This document shows positions 1 through 8,187 of a stretch of 64,000 bases of DNA, in pieces. The notes under the pieces are model-generated. The model was not told the origin of the DNA. It saw only the letters and a program-made list of their open reading frames with translations, and did no database searches. The stretch spans positions 1,054,001 through 1,118,000 of the forward strand of contig NZ_JAUSUT010000001.1 in assembly GCF_030814215.1 (NCBI RefSeq). Reading direction: 5' to 3'. Origin of the DNA: Amycolatopsis thermophila (GTDB lineage: Bacteria > Actinomycetota > Actinomycetes > Mycobacteriales > Pseudonocardiaceae). Each line of letters opens with the position of its first letter. Within the stretch, counting starts at the first letter, position 1. The position numbers and the translations under genes were made by a program.

Positions 1-1123
1 GTGCCAGTGCCGTGATGTCGGTCAGCGGGTCGCCGTCCACGAGCAGCAGGTCGGCATCGAAGCCGGGGCGGATGCGGCCCTTGCGCTCGCCCAGTTCGGT
101 GACGTCCGCGGCCACGGAGGTCGCCGATGCCAGTGCCGCTTCGGTGCTGATGCCGCCGTCGACGAGCCATTCGACGGAACTGGCGACCATGCCGTGCGGC
201 TTGCCCGGTGAGATCCCCGAGTCGGCGCCGGAAACGATCGTGACCCCCGCCCGCGCGAGCCGCGCCACCTGACCGATCCGGTGTCGGATCGTCGAGCCCG
301 TCCGTTCCAGGAACTCCTGGATCGCCGGTGGCGGCGTCATCTCGCCGATCGCGCCGAGCGTCGGGCACACCGTGATCCCGCGGTCCGCGATCTCGGCGGC
401 CAGTTCGTCGCTCATCCGGATGCCGTCGGGCGTGAGGCAGCTGCAGTGCTCGATGCCGTCCACCCCGGCGCGCACGGCCTGCTCGACCGCGGGGAGCCCG
501 TGGGCGTGCGCGGTCACCGGCAGCCCGGCCCGGTGCGACTCGTCGACGATGAGTCGCAGCTCGGCGAGGGTGAACTGGCACCCCATGATGTCGGTGCCGG
601 GTGTCATGCCGCCGCCGCTGGCCATGACCTTCACGACGTCCACGCCGCGCTCGGCCCGCTCCGCGACGGCGGCCCGGATCTCCGCCTCGCCGCGCACCTC
701 GCCGCCCATGTTCCAGCAGTGCCCGCCGGCAGTGGTGATCGGCGGCCCCGCGGCGAGGATCGTGGGCAGACCGGGGCGACCGCGCCAGCGCAGGGTGGCG
801 TAGCGGCGATCGCCGAGGTCGCGGACGGTGGTGACGCCCGCGGCGAGCTGTTTCCGGAGCGCGGTCCCGATGACCCCGTCGAGCTCGTCCTCCGTGTAGC
901 CGGCGAGGCGGTCCAGCGCGCCGAAGGTGCCGTTGCCGCCGAGGTGGGTGTGCATGTCGAACAGCCCGGGCAGCAGCGTGCCGGGGTGCTCCACCACCGG
1001 CCGGCCGGCGGGCACCGGGCCGCCGACCGCTTCGATCCGGCCGTCCCGCACGAGCACCGGTGGGTCGCCGAGCGCGCGCTCGCCGTCGAAGACGCGGGCG
1101 GCGCGAATCGCGAAGCCGTTCAT
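1..1123 (-). CDS. Amidohydrolase family protein, 3' part cut by window edge
   Basis: This reading frame starts at ATG 1123 and runs open to the window start, so about 374 N-terminal residues are seen and the C-terminus lies outside. It looks like a COG1228-type metal-dependent amidohydrolase (imidazolonepropionase or Xaa-Pro dipeptidase-like). The visible marks are an N-terminal composite domain, the metal-binding FDMHTHLGG motif, a VVKVMASGGG segment with the lysine usually carboxylated, HAHG, and a late SGADSG aspartate motif. Members hydrolyse cyclic amides or peptide-like bonds with a one- or two-metal centre; the substrate cannot be told. There is no signal peptide, so it is probably cytoplasmic. 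It is divergent from the lipase gene that starts 79 bases away. Confidence 0.85.
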   Translation of the reverse strand, partial: MNGFAIRAARVFDGERALGDPPVLVRDGRIEAVGGPVPAGRPVVEHPGTLLPGLFDMHTHLGGNGTFGALDRLAGYTEDELDGVIGTALRKQLAAGVTTVRDLGDRRYATLRWRGRPGLPTILAAGPPITTAGGHCWNMGGEVRGEAEIRAAVAERAERGVDVVKVMASGGGMTPGTDIMGCQFTLAELRLIVDESHRAGLPVTAHAHGLPAVEQAVRAGVDGIEHCSCLTPDGIRMSDELAAEIADRGITVCPTLGAIGEMTPPPAIQEFLERTGSTIRHRIGQVARLARAGVTIVSGADSGISPGKPHGMVASSVEWLVDGGISTEAALASATSVAADVTELGERKGRIRPGFDADLLLVDGDPLTDITALA

Positions 1124-1201
1124 TCCCACTGAGTCGCTCCCGGGTCGCGGGGCGTGACAAGATCGTCCGGCAACACGACGAAGTGTGCCGAAAGGACGGT
1201 C

Positions 1202-2167
1202 ATGGCGCGATCACTGTTCGCCCTGCTGGTTCTCGTGGGCTCGATCCTGGTGCCCACCTCCGCCGCCGCCGCGGACGGGCCACCACTGAGCGTGCCCGAG
1301 GCCGCGCTCGAGGCGTCGTTGCACTGTCCGGGTGACCTGGCCGGGGCCGGCCACAACCCGGTCCTGCTGGTGGCCGGCACGACGCTGACGCCGGACGTCT
1401 TCGCCTGGAACTACGAACCCGAGCTGACCGCCCTGGGCCGGCCCTTCTGCACGGTCGCCCTGCCGGACAACGGGATGGCCGACATCCAGGTCGCCGCCGA
1501 GTACGTCGTGCACGCGATCCGCGCGGTCAGCGCCGCGGCCGGGCGGGACGTGGACATCGTCGGGCACAGCCAGGGCGGCATGATCCCGCGCTGGGCGCTC
1601 AAGTACTGGCCGGACACCCGCGCCCGGGTCGGCGACGTGATCGGGCTGGCGCCGTCGAACCACGGGACCGTCGTGGCGCAGGCGGTGTGCCTGCCCGGGT
1701 GCGCGCCCGCGTTCTGGCAGCAGCGCGCGGGATCGGCGTTCCTGACGGCGCTGAACAGCGGCGCGGAGACGTGGGCGGGCATCGACTACACGAACGTCTA
1801 CACCGTCCTGGACGAGGTGGTCGCGCCGAACCTGAACGACCACGGCAGCTCGTCGTTGCACACCGGGCAGGGCCGGATCAGCAACGTCGGCCTGCAGGAG
1901 GTGTGCCCCGCGCACGTCGCCGACCACCTGACCACGGGCACCACCGACGGCGTGGCGTTCGCGCTGGTGGTGGACGCGCTCACGCACGACGGCCCGGCCG
2001 ATCCCGCGCGGCTGCCCGCGGACGTCTGCACGCGCCTGCTGATGCCCGGCGTGGACCCGGTGTTCCTCGCCGTGAACGAAGCTCAGATGGCGAGCGTGGT
2101 GGCCACCCAGGTCGCGCTGTACCCCCATGTGGCGGCGGAGCCTCCGCTGGCGGCATACGCCCGCTAG
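1202..2167 (+). CDS. Secreted lipase, Candida antarctica lipase B-like alpha/beta hydrolase
   Basis: This is a 321-residue exported esterase/lipase. The start at ATG 1202 is preceded by an AAAGGACGG ribosome-binding site. A signal peptide (MARSLFALLV to about residue 24, ending in an alanine run) follows directly, so the upstream in-frame codons from 1154 are not needed. The nucleophile elbow is GHSQGG with Ser123. A later YTVLDEVVAP segment gives Asp204 and the VADH segment gives His242, a spacing that matches the CalB catalytic triad (TWSQGG, DEIVQP, IDH). The pattern NPVLLVAGT near the N-terminus fits the oxyanion region of that family. It probably hydrolyses acylglycerols or other esters outside the cell. 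The substrate is not known from sequence. Confidence 0.85.
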   Translation: MARSLFALLVLVGSILVPTSAAAADGPPLSVPEAALEASLHCPGDLAGAGHNPVLLVAGTTLTPDVFAWNYEPELTALGRPFCTVALPDNGMADIQVAAEYVVHAIRAVSAAAGRDVDIVGHSQGGMIPRWALKYWPDTRARVGDVIGLAPSNHGTVVAQAVCLPGCAPAFWQQRAGSAFLTALNSGAETWAGIDYTNVYTVLDEVVAPNLNDHGSSSLHTGQGRISNVGLQEVCPAHVADHLTTGTTDGVAFALVVDALTHDGPADPARLPADVCTRLLMPGVDPVFLAVNEAQMASVVATQVALYPHVAAEPPLAAYAR

Positions 2168-2565
2168 TGGTGGCGGCCGCCAGCCGGCTCCGCGGTCGCA
2201 GGCCGGGAGTTGCCGCGCGACCGGGAAGCCTCGGGCTGGTGCACCGCGGGCCGCGAGCCTCGGAGCCGACTGCCCCGGACGGACCGGCCGCACCACCGAA
2301 TCCGCCCGCGTTTCCCGAACCCCCACCGGCCATCGCCCCGCTCGGGCGACCGCCATGGCCACCCACGACCCGGCCCCGCGAAACCGCTCCCGCGAGCGCG
2401 GACCTCACGTCCCCAGGACGAGCTCCAGGTAGCGGCAGACCCTCCGCCGGCCGCGGGCTGCGCCCGCTCCTCGAAGCGGGCACCAGCCCGGCGCCCCGTC
2501 GCAGGCCGGGAGTTGCCGCGCCGCCGACGGGCGGGCCGTTCGAACCCGGGGCCCGCGAGCAGGGG
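2168..2565. repeat. Non-coding gap with a 24-bp direct repeat
   Basis: No convincing gene lies in this 398-base interval; the long open frames here are antisense or frame shadows. It holds an exact 24-bp direct repeat, at 2195-2218 and again at 2498-2521, with core GGCCGGGAGTTGCCGCGC. The flanks of the two copies are also loosely alike (AGCC..GC before, a GC-rich run after). The copies lie 303 bases apart. It may be a dispersed intergenic repeat or an old local duplication. Confidence 0.55.
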
Positions 2566-2805
2566 TCAGGCGCCAAGGGTGTCGATCTCGGTCGAGAGGA
2601 TCGCGGCCTGCTCGTCGAGCGCGCGGTCGTCGGGCCGGTCGCCCACCCGCCGGCGCAGCGCATCGCGCTCGATGATCGTCAGCGCGCCCTCGTGGCGGGG
2701 CAGGTCCTCGGCGGCCAGCACCGCGAGGCTGCCCTCCTGCAGCACGAGCTGCGCACCGTCGCCGGCCTGCAGCAGCGCCTCCAGATCCGCCGCGGTCACC
2801 TTCAT
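2566..2805 (-). CDS. Small conserved hypothetical protein
   Basis: This 79-residue protein starts at ATG 2805 behind a GGGAGG ribosome-binding site. It is acidic and leucine/alanine rich (MKVTAADLEALLQAGDGAQL at the N-terminus), with no signal peptide, membrane segment or cysteine. I do not recognise a family. The N-terminal stretch resembles a short helix-loop fold with a hydrophobic beta segment (LVLQEGSLAVL). It lies 46 bases downstream of the PucR regulator on the same strand and could be the last gene of that unit. The good ribosome-binding site and codon use like its neighbours support it being real. Confidence 0.6.
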   Translation of the reverse strand: MKVTAADLEALLQAGDGAQLVLQEGSLAVLAAEDLPRHEGALTIIERDALRRRVGDRPDDRALDEQAAILSTEIDTLGA

Positions 2806-2851
2806 CGGGCCTCCCTTCGTCGGCCCCTCGCATACCCGCTCGGCGACCGGA

Positions 2852-4630
2852 TCAAGCGTGCAGCGAGTGCACCCGCAGCGCGAGCTGGATCTCCAGCGCC
2901 CGCCCCGGCTCGTGCCAGTCGTCCCCCAGCAACGTCGCCACCCGGTCGAGCCGCTGCACCACCGTGTTGACGTGCACGTGCAACGCCTCCTTCGCGCGCG
3001 TCAGGTTGCCGCCCGCCGCGAAGTAGGCCCGTAGCGTGCCCGTCAGGTCCGTGCCGCGCCGCTCGTCGTAGTCCAGCACCGGCCCGAGCGTGCGACGCAC
3101 GAAACCGGGCAGATCATCGCGGTCGCCGAGCAGCACGCCCAGGAACCCCAGCCCCGCCGCGGAGGCGCCCTCACCCGAGCGGCCCAGCGAAAGCAACGCC
3201 CGCAGGCACCGGACCGCCTCGGCGTGCGCCGCGGCGATCCCGGCCGGGCCACGGGCCGGGCCCGCCGCACCGACCGTCACCGGCGTGTCCGTCGCGGCGG
3301 TCAGCGCTTCCGCGATCCGCGGAGCCACCGCATCCGGATCGCCGCGGACCAGCAGCACGACCTCCTCCGCGTGGATCCCGGCCAGCACCGCGTGCCGCGC
3401 CGCCGCTACCGCCAGCCGCGCGCGGGACACCGATTCAGCGTGCGCCACGAGCACCGCGTGCGGCTCGGCCAGGTCCACGCCCAGCCGTTCGGCCCGCGCG
3501 AGCAACGCGCCCGGGTTGCGCTCCGGCGCCGTCAGCAGGTCCGTCAGCAGCTCGCCGCGGACCTCCTCCTCGGCCTTGGCCACCGACCGCCGCAACAACA
3601 GCAACAACGCCGTGACCACCGCCGCCCGCTCGAACAGCCGGCGGTCGGCGTCGAGCAACTCGGCCTGCCCGGCCAGGACGATGCTGCCGAGCAGCTCCGG
3701 CCCGGCCTGCACCGCGCACACCAGCGACCCGCGGCTGGCCACGGACCGGCCGGTGCCGCGCGACACCGCGACCACCTCGGGGTCCGGGGCGGGCGGTGCC
3801 GTGCCGGCGTGCGCCAGCTCCTCGCCCGCCGCGTCGAACACCCCGATCGAGCCGTGCAGGACGTCGGCCACCGCGGCGGCCACCTCCGGCACGTCCCCGC
3901 CGCGCAGCACGAGGTCCATGAGCCGGTCATGCGCCTCCTCGGCGCGGTGCATCGCCTCGGAGTGCGAGCTGATCTCGTCGAGCAGGCGGGCGTTGTCGAG
4001 CGCGATGACCGCGTGGTCGGCCAGCGACGAGAGCAGCGCGACCTCGTCGGGGGTGAAGTCGCGGGGCGTGCGGTCGGAGGCGTAGAGCACCCCGATCACC
4101 GTGCCGCCCAGGGACAGCGGGACACCGAGGATCGCGGCCAGCCCCTCGTCGCGCACCGCGTCGTCGATCGGCCCGGTGTGCAGGAACCGCTCGTCGCGGA
4201 AGTAGTCCGGGGTCGCGTACGGGCGCGCGCTCTGCGCCACCAGCCCGCCGAGCCCCTCGCCCATGCCCAGGATGACCTCCTTGAACAGGGCGGACACGCA
4301 ACCGTCGGTGACGCGCATGTAGGTGCGGCCGGCGGATGCGTCGTTGAGGCTCAGGTAGGACACGTCCGCGCCGAGCAGCGTGCGGGCCCGCCGCACGATC
4401 GACCGCAGCACGGCGTCCGGACCGCGCAGGCGGGCCAGGTCGCTGGCCGTGTCGAACAAGGCCGTCAGCTCGGCCTCACGGCGCCGGCGCGCGGTCAGGG
4501 TGGCGTGGATGCGCAGCGCCAGCTCGGTGGCCTTGGGGTGCGCGGCGCCGGCGTGCGCCAGCTGCTCGCTGCTCGCCCCGCCGGCGAGCAGGTCGAGCAG
4601 CCGGAGCACGTCGTCGTCCACGCCGATCAT
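2852..4630 (-). CDS. GAF domain-containing PucR/CdaR-type transcriptional regulator
   Basis: This 592-residue regulator has three parts. Residues about 60-220 form a GAF domain (GADVSYLSLND, then ILGVPLSLGGTVIGVLYASD). The middle is CdaR-like. The C-terminus (about 530-590) is a PucR-type helix-turn-helix, LRAYFAAGGNLTRAKEALHV followed by HVNTVVQRLDRV. Such proteins activate catabolic genes when the GAF domain binds a small effector. It starts 4 bases after the stop of the MHS transporter gene on the same strand, so it is probably cotranscribed with it and with the hydroxybutyrate dehydrogenase, and is likely their regulator. That regulatory target is inferred from position only. Confidence 0.88.
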   Translation of the reverse strand: MIGVDDDVLRLLDLLAGGASSEQLAHAGAAHPKATELALRIHATLTARRRREAELTALFDTASDLARLRGPDAVLRSIVRRARTLLGADVSYLSLNDASAGRTYMRVTDGCVSALFKEVILGMGEGLGGLVAQSARPYATPDYFRDERFLHTGPIDDAVRDEGLAAILGVPLSLGGTVIGVLYASDRTPRDFTPDEVALLSSLADHAVIALDNARLLDEISSHSEAMHRAEEAHDRLMDLVLRGGDVPEVAAAVADVLHGSIGVFDAAGEELAHAGTAPPAPDPEVVAVSRGTGRSVASRGSLVCAVQAGPELLGSIVLAGQAELLDADRRLFERAAVVTALLLLLRRSVAKAEEEVRGELLTDLLTAPERNPGALLARAERLGVDLAEPHAVLVAHAESVSRARLAVAAARHAVLAGIHAEEVVLLVRGDPDAVAPRIAEALTAATDTPVTVGAAGPARGPAGIAAAHAEAVRCLRALLSLGRSGEGASAAGLGFLGVLLGDRDDLPGFVRRTLGPVLDYDERRGTDLTGTLRAYFAAGGNLTRAKEALHVHVNTVVQRLDRVATLLGDDWHEPGRALEIQLALRVHSLHA

Positions 4631-4634
4631 CGTC

Positions 4635-5966
4635 TCATCGCGTGGCCGGTTCCGCGGCGGCCGCGGGCTCCTCGTCGCGCAGCGAGGTGCCCGCGGTCTC
4701 CTTCGCGCTGCTCACGGCGATCAGCGTGATCACGCACATCGCCACGACGTAGAGCGACACCGCCGACGTCCCGCCGAACTCCTTGAACAGCGCGACCGCG
4801 ACGATCGGCGCCAGCGCACCGGCGGCGATCGAGGACAGCTGACCGCCGACCGACAGGCCGGTGTAGCGGACGCGTGTGGGGAACTGCTCGGCGAAGAACG
4901 CCGCCTGCGGCCCGTACATGGCCCCGTGCAGCACGAGGCCGATCGTCGCGGCCAGCACGATCATCGCGGGCGAGCGGGTGTCCATCAGCGCGAAGAACGC
5001 GAACGCCCAGCCGGCCATCGCGACCGTGCCGAACAGGTACACCGGGCGACGGCCGATGCGGTCGGACAGCGCGCCCCACAGCGGGATGGTCACGAAGTGG
5101 ATCGCCGAGCCGATGAGCACCGCGTTCAGGCCGGCCGACTTGCTCAGCCCGAGCGGCCCGGTGACGTAGACCAGGATGAACGCGGTCAGCACGTAGTAGG
5201 ACACGTTCTCGGCCATGCGGGCGCCGATCGTGATCAGCACGCGGCGCCACGCATCGCGGAAGACCTCCAGCGCGGGCGCGCGGTGCTGCTCGCCGCGCTG
5301 CCGGGCCTTCTCCTGCGCCGCCAGGAACACCGGCGACTCGGTCACCGTGAGCCGGATCCACAGACCGATGACCACCAGCACGCCGGAGAGCAGGAACGGG
5401 ATGCGCCAGCCCCACGCGGTGAAGGTGGCGTCGGACTGCACCGCGGCGAGCACCGCGAGGACGGCCGTGGCCAGCAGGTTCCCGCCCGGCGCACCGCACT
5501 GCGGCCAGGACGCCCAGAACCCGCGGCGCCGGTCGTCGCCGTGCTCGGACACGATGAGCACCGCGCCGCCCCACTCTCCGCCGAGCGCGAACCCCTGGAT
5601 CAGGCGCAGCGCGGTGAGCAGCAGCGGAGCCGCCACGCCGACCGTGGCGTAGGTGGGCAGCAGGCCCATCGCGCACGTCGAGCCGCCCATCAGCAGCAGG
5701 CTGAATACCAGCAGCTTCTTGCGCCCGACGCGGTCGCCGAAGTGACCGAACACCAGTCCGCCCAGCGGCCGGGCGAGGAACCCGATCGCATACGTGGCGA
5801 ACGACAGCAGGGTGCCGGTCAGGGGATCGCTGCCGGGGAAGAACAGCTTGTTGAAGACCAGTGCCGCGGCCGAGCCGTAGAGGAAGAAGTCGTACCACTC
5901 GATGGTCGTGCCGACGAGACTCGCGCCGACCACTTTCGCGATCGAGCGCTTTTCGCTGCGGGGCAT
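4635..5966 (-). CDS. MFS transporter, metabolite:H+ symporter (MHS) family
   Basis: This is a 443-residue, 12-helix membrane symporter. The start chosen is ATG 5966, which has AGGAGTG 8-12 bases upstream; an in-frame ATG 12 codons earlier lacks such a site. The signatures of the MHS branch (ShiA, ProP, KgtP relatives) are clear: GTTIEWYDFFLYG at the start of helix 1, RPLGGLVFGHFGDRVGRKK in loop 2-3, and RLIQGFALGGEWGGA in helix 4. These proteins import organic acids or compatible solutes with protons. It sits 33 bases downstream of a 3-hydroxybutyrate dehydrogenase gene, so uptake of 3-hydroxybutyrate or a similar acid is a fair guess but not shown. Confidence 0.9.
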   Translation of the reverse strand: MPRSEKRSIAKVVGASLVGTTIEWYDFFLYGSAAALVFNKLFFPGSDPLTGTLLSFATYAIGFLARPLGGLVFGHFGDRVGRKKLLVFSLLLMGGSTCAMGLLPTYATVGVAAPLLLTALRLIQGFALGGEWGGAVLIVSEHGDDRRRGFWASWPQCGAPGGNLLATAVLAVLAAVQSDATFTAWGWRIPFLLSGVLVVIGLWIRLTVTESPVFLAAQEKARQRGEQHRAPALEVFRDAWRRVLITIGARMAENVSYYVLTAFILVYVTGPLGLSKSAGLNAVLIGSAIHFVTIPLWGALSDRIGRRPVYLFGTVAMAGWAFAFFALMDTRSPAMIVLAATIGLVLHGAMYGPQAAFFAEQFPTRVRYTGLSVGGQLSSIAAGALAPIVAVALFKEFGGTSAVSLYVVAMCVITLIAVSSAKETAGTSLRDEEPAAAAEPATR

Positions 5967-5998
5967 GGGCAACACTCCTTTGTGCCGAGGTGGGACGC

Positions 5999-6748
5999 TC
6001 ACGCGGCGGTCCAGCCGCCGTCGAGGGGCAGGGAAATCCCGGTGACGTGGCCGGAGCCGGGGCCGCAGAGCCAGCGGACCGCGCCGGCGACCTCGCCCGG
6101 GTCGATGAGCCGTTTGATCGCCGCGCGCCGCAGCAGGACCTCGCCGAGGATCTCGTCCTCGGGACGGCCGTGCGCGGCGGCCTGGTCGGCGATCTGGCCG
6201 CGGACGAGCGGGGTGTCGACGTAACCCGGGCTGACGCAGTTGCTGGTCACCCCGTGCGGCGCGCCCTCCAGCGCGACCACTTTGGACAGTCCTTCGAGCG
6301 CGTGCTTCGCCGACACGTAGGCCGCTTTGAAAGCGCTTGCGCGCAGGCCGTGGACGCTGGAGACGTTGACCACGCGGCCCCAGTTCCGCGCGTACATGTG
6401 CGGCAGGACCCGGCGGATCAGCAGGAACGGCGCGGTGACCATCACCTGGTGCATCCGGGCGAAGACCTCGGGCGGGAAGTCCGGGATCGGGGCGACGTGC
6501 TGGAAGCCGGCGTTGTTGACGAGGATGTCGACGTCGGCGGGCAACGCGTCGAGGGCTGTGGCGTCGGCGAGGTCGGCGGTGTGCGCCCAGCCTCCGGTCT
6601 CGGCGGCGACGCGTTCGGCGGCCGCGCCGTCGATGTCCACCGCGTGCACATTCGCCCCGGCCTCGGCCAGCGCCAGCGCACAGGCCCGCCCGATCCCGCT
6701 GCCCGCGCCGGTCACCAGCGCGACGCGGCCGTCCCAGTACCTGCTCAT
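5999..6748 (-). CDS. bdhA: 3-hydroxybutyrate dehydrogenase (SDR family)
   Basis: This 249-residue classical short-chain dehydrogenase oxidises (R)-3-hydroxybutyrate to acetoacetate with NAD. It has the TGAGSGIG cofactor motif at 13-20, VDID at the end of beta 2 (favouring NAD), NNAG at 78-81, and the catalytic Ser130/131, Tyr144 and Lys148 in VSSVHG and YVSAKHAL. The segment GFQHVAPI after NNAG and the VHGLRAS and SPGYVDTPLV stretches are typical of bacterial 3-hydroxybutyrate dehydrogenases rather than of fatty-acid reductases. It leads an apparent operon with the MHS transporter and PucR regulator. It may allow use of polyhydroxybutyrate breakdown products. Confidence 0.87.
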   Translation of the reverse strand: MSRYWDGRVALVTGAGSGIGRACALALAEAGANVHAVDIDGAAAERVAAETGGWAHTADLADATALDALPADVDILVNNAGFQHVAPIPDFPPEVFARMHQVMVTAPFLLIRRVLPHMYARNWGRVVNVSSVHGLRASAFKAAYVSAKHALEGLSKVVALEGAPHGVTSNCVSPGYVDTPLVRGQIADQAAAHGRPEDEILGEVLLRRAAIKRLIDPGEVAGAVRWLCGPGSGHVTGISLPLDGGWTAA

Positions 6749-6803
6749 GGCGACCGAAGGTAAGTGGCCGGCAGCGGTAAGCCTATGTGCGCAGCCACCA
6801 CAA

Positions 6804-6817
6804 GTCCTGGACAGGAC
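6804..6817. promoter_or_regulatory. Perfect palindrome between bdhA and trxA
   Basis: The 14-base sequence GTCCTGGACAGGAC is a perfect inverted repeat (6-bp arms, 2-bp centre). It lies 56 bases before the bdhA start and 81 bases before the trxA start in the divergent intergenic region. Its place suits an operator for the bdhA unit. The binding protein is unknown; the PucR regulator encoded in the same unit is a candidate. Confidence 0.45.
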
Positions 6818-6897
6818 ATGGTGACCTCTCCCATCCGGAATAGGCCGTCGACCGGGCTTGTTGCCCCGGACGAGGGGTTATTCGAGGAGGCGCACGT

Positions 6898-7263
6898 ATG
6901 GCGACGGTCACCCTGACCAAGGACAACTTCGAAGAGGTCGTCAACTCCGACGGCATGGTGCTCGTCGACTTCTGGGCGGCCTGGTGCGGGCCGTGCCGGA
7001 TGTTCGCGCCCGTGTTCGAAGGGGCGGCCGGCCGGCACGAGGACATCGTGTTCGGCAAGGTCGACACCGAGGACCAGACCGAGCTCGCGCAGGCGTTCGG
7101 CATCCAGTCCATCCCGACCCTGATGGCCGTGCGCGACGGCGTCGTCCTGTACGCGCAGCCCGGCGCGCTGCCGGAGCAGAGCCTGGAAGAGCTGATCGGC
7201 AAGCTGCGCGAGGTCGACATGGACCAGGTGCGCGCGGAGATCGCGAAGCAGCAGGCCGAATGA
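6898..7263 (+). CDS. trxA: Thioredoxin
   Basis: This 121-residue cytoplasmic disulfide reductase has the active site WCGPC with Cys30 and Cys33 after VDFWAAW, and the cis-proline loop IPTLMA. The length is slightly above the usual 105-110 because of a charged helical tail (residues about 100-121). The start ATG 6898 follows a strong GAGGAGG site. Thioredoxin keeps ribonucleotide reductase, peroxiredoxins and methionine sulfoxide reductases reduced. Its reductase is not encoded nearby, so this may be a secondary thioredoxin rather than the main trxA next to trxB. Confidence 0.92.
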   Translation: MATVTLTKDNFEEVVNSDGMVLVDFWAAWCGPCRMFAPVFEGAAGRHEDIVFGKVDTEDQTELAQAFGIQSIPTLMAVRDGVVLYAQPGALPEQSLEELIGKLREVDMDQVRAEIAKQQAE

Positions 7264-7302
7264 CGGTTTGCCGGTGATCGCCGTCGAGCCGATGATGGTG
7301 TC

Positions 7303-8187
7303 ATGCCCTCCCGGTTCGACGAGGTCGCCGACGAGCTGTACGCCCTGCCCCGGGACGAGTTCACCGCCGCGCGCACCGAACGCGCGAAGGCCGCCAAGGC
7401 CCGCCGGCCGGATCTCGCGAAGCAGATCGGCGGCCTGCGCAAGCCGACCGTGGCCGCGTGGCTGGTGAACCAGGTCAGCCGGCGGCACGCCGACGACGTC
7501 GGGCAACTCGCCGACCTCGGCGAGCAGTTGCGGTCGGCGCACCAGAAGCTCGCCGGGAACGACCTGCGCACGCTGTCCCGGCAGCGCAACGAACTGATCC
7601 GCAAGCTGAGCGGGTTCGCGAGCACGATCGCCGCCGAGGCCGGCGTGGCCTACAGCGACGCCGCGGAACGCCAGGTCGAGGCCACCTTCGAAGCCGCGGT
7701 GTCCACACCGGACGCGGCCGCGGAAGTGCTGGCGGGACGGCTGTCCACGGCGCTCACACCGTCCTCTTCGGAGGATTGGCTGGCGGCCGCGCTCGCCGCG
7801 TCTCCACGCACGAAGACGTCCGGGCCGCCACCGAAGAAGCCCGCGCCGAAGAAGCCGCCGGAGAAGCCCGCGGCGACGAAACCGCGTAAGGATCCCGACG
7901 CCGAACGCCGCCGCGCCGCGCTCGACGAAGCCCGCGAAAAGCTCGCATCCGCGCGGAACGACCGCGATGAGGCCCGCCAGGCGATGCAGGAGCTCTCCGA
8001 CCGCGCGGAAAAGGCCGCCGCGGTGGTGACCGACCTGCGGGAGCGCCTGGACGAGGCGGTGAAGGAGGAACGGGCCCTGCGCAAGGAGGCGTTCGGCGCC
8101 CGCAAGGCACTCACCGCCGCCGAGAAGGCCGCCGACGAGGCCGGACGACGGCTCGAGGAGATGGAGTCCTTCGGCCGGCGGCGCTAG
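7303..8187 (+). CDS. Hypothetical coiled-coil protein, stop codon at an IS insertion point
   Basis: This 294-residue protein has no family I can name. Residues 1-165 are helical with an N-terminal MPSRFDEVADELYALPRDEF and a KPTVAAWLVNQVSR segment. Residues about 170-195 are a low-complexity linker rich in Lys-Pro. Residues 195-294 form a long charged coiled coil. There is no signal peptide or membrane segment. Similar proteins are common in actinobacteria as uncharacterised short genes. The terminal TAG (8185-8187) is shared with the IS630 element: the TA is the target dinucleotide and the G is the first base of the element. The native frame would also have ended with TAG, so the product is unaltered. 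Confidence 0.8.
   Translation: MPSRFDEVADELYALPRDEFTAARTERAKAAKARRPDLAKQIGGLRKPTVAAWLVNQVSRRHADDVGQLADLGEQLRSAHQKLAGNDLRTLSRQRNELIRKLSGFASTIAAEAGVAYSDAAERQVEATFEAAVSTPDAAAEVLAGRLSTALTPSSSEDWLAAALAASPRTKTSGPPPKKPAPKKPPEKPAATKPRKDPDAERRRAALDEAREKLASARNDRDEARQAMQELSDRAEKAAAVVTDLRERLDEAVKEERALRKEAFGARKALTAAEKAADEAGRRLEEMESFGRRR

Noticed and set aside
281-1132. Long plus-strand frames over the first kilobase
   Set aside because: They are antisense to a minus-strand amidohydrolase whose HxH and other motifs are clear; high GC makes antisense frames long.
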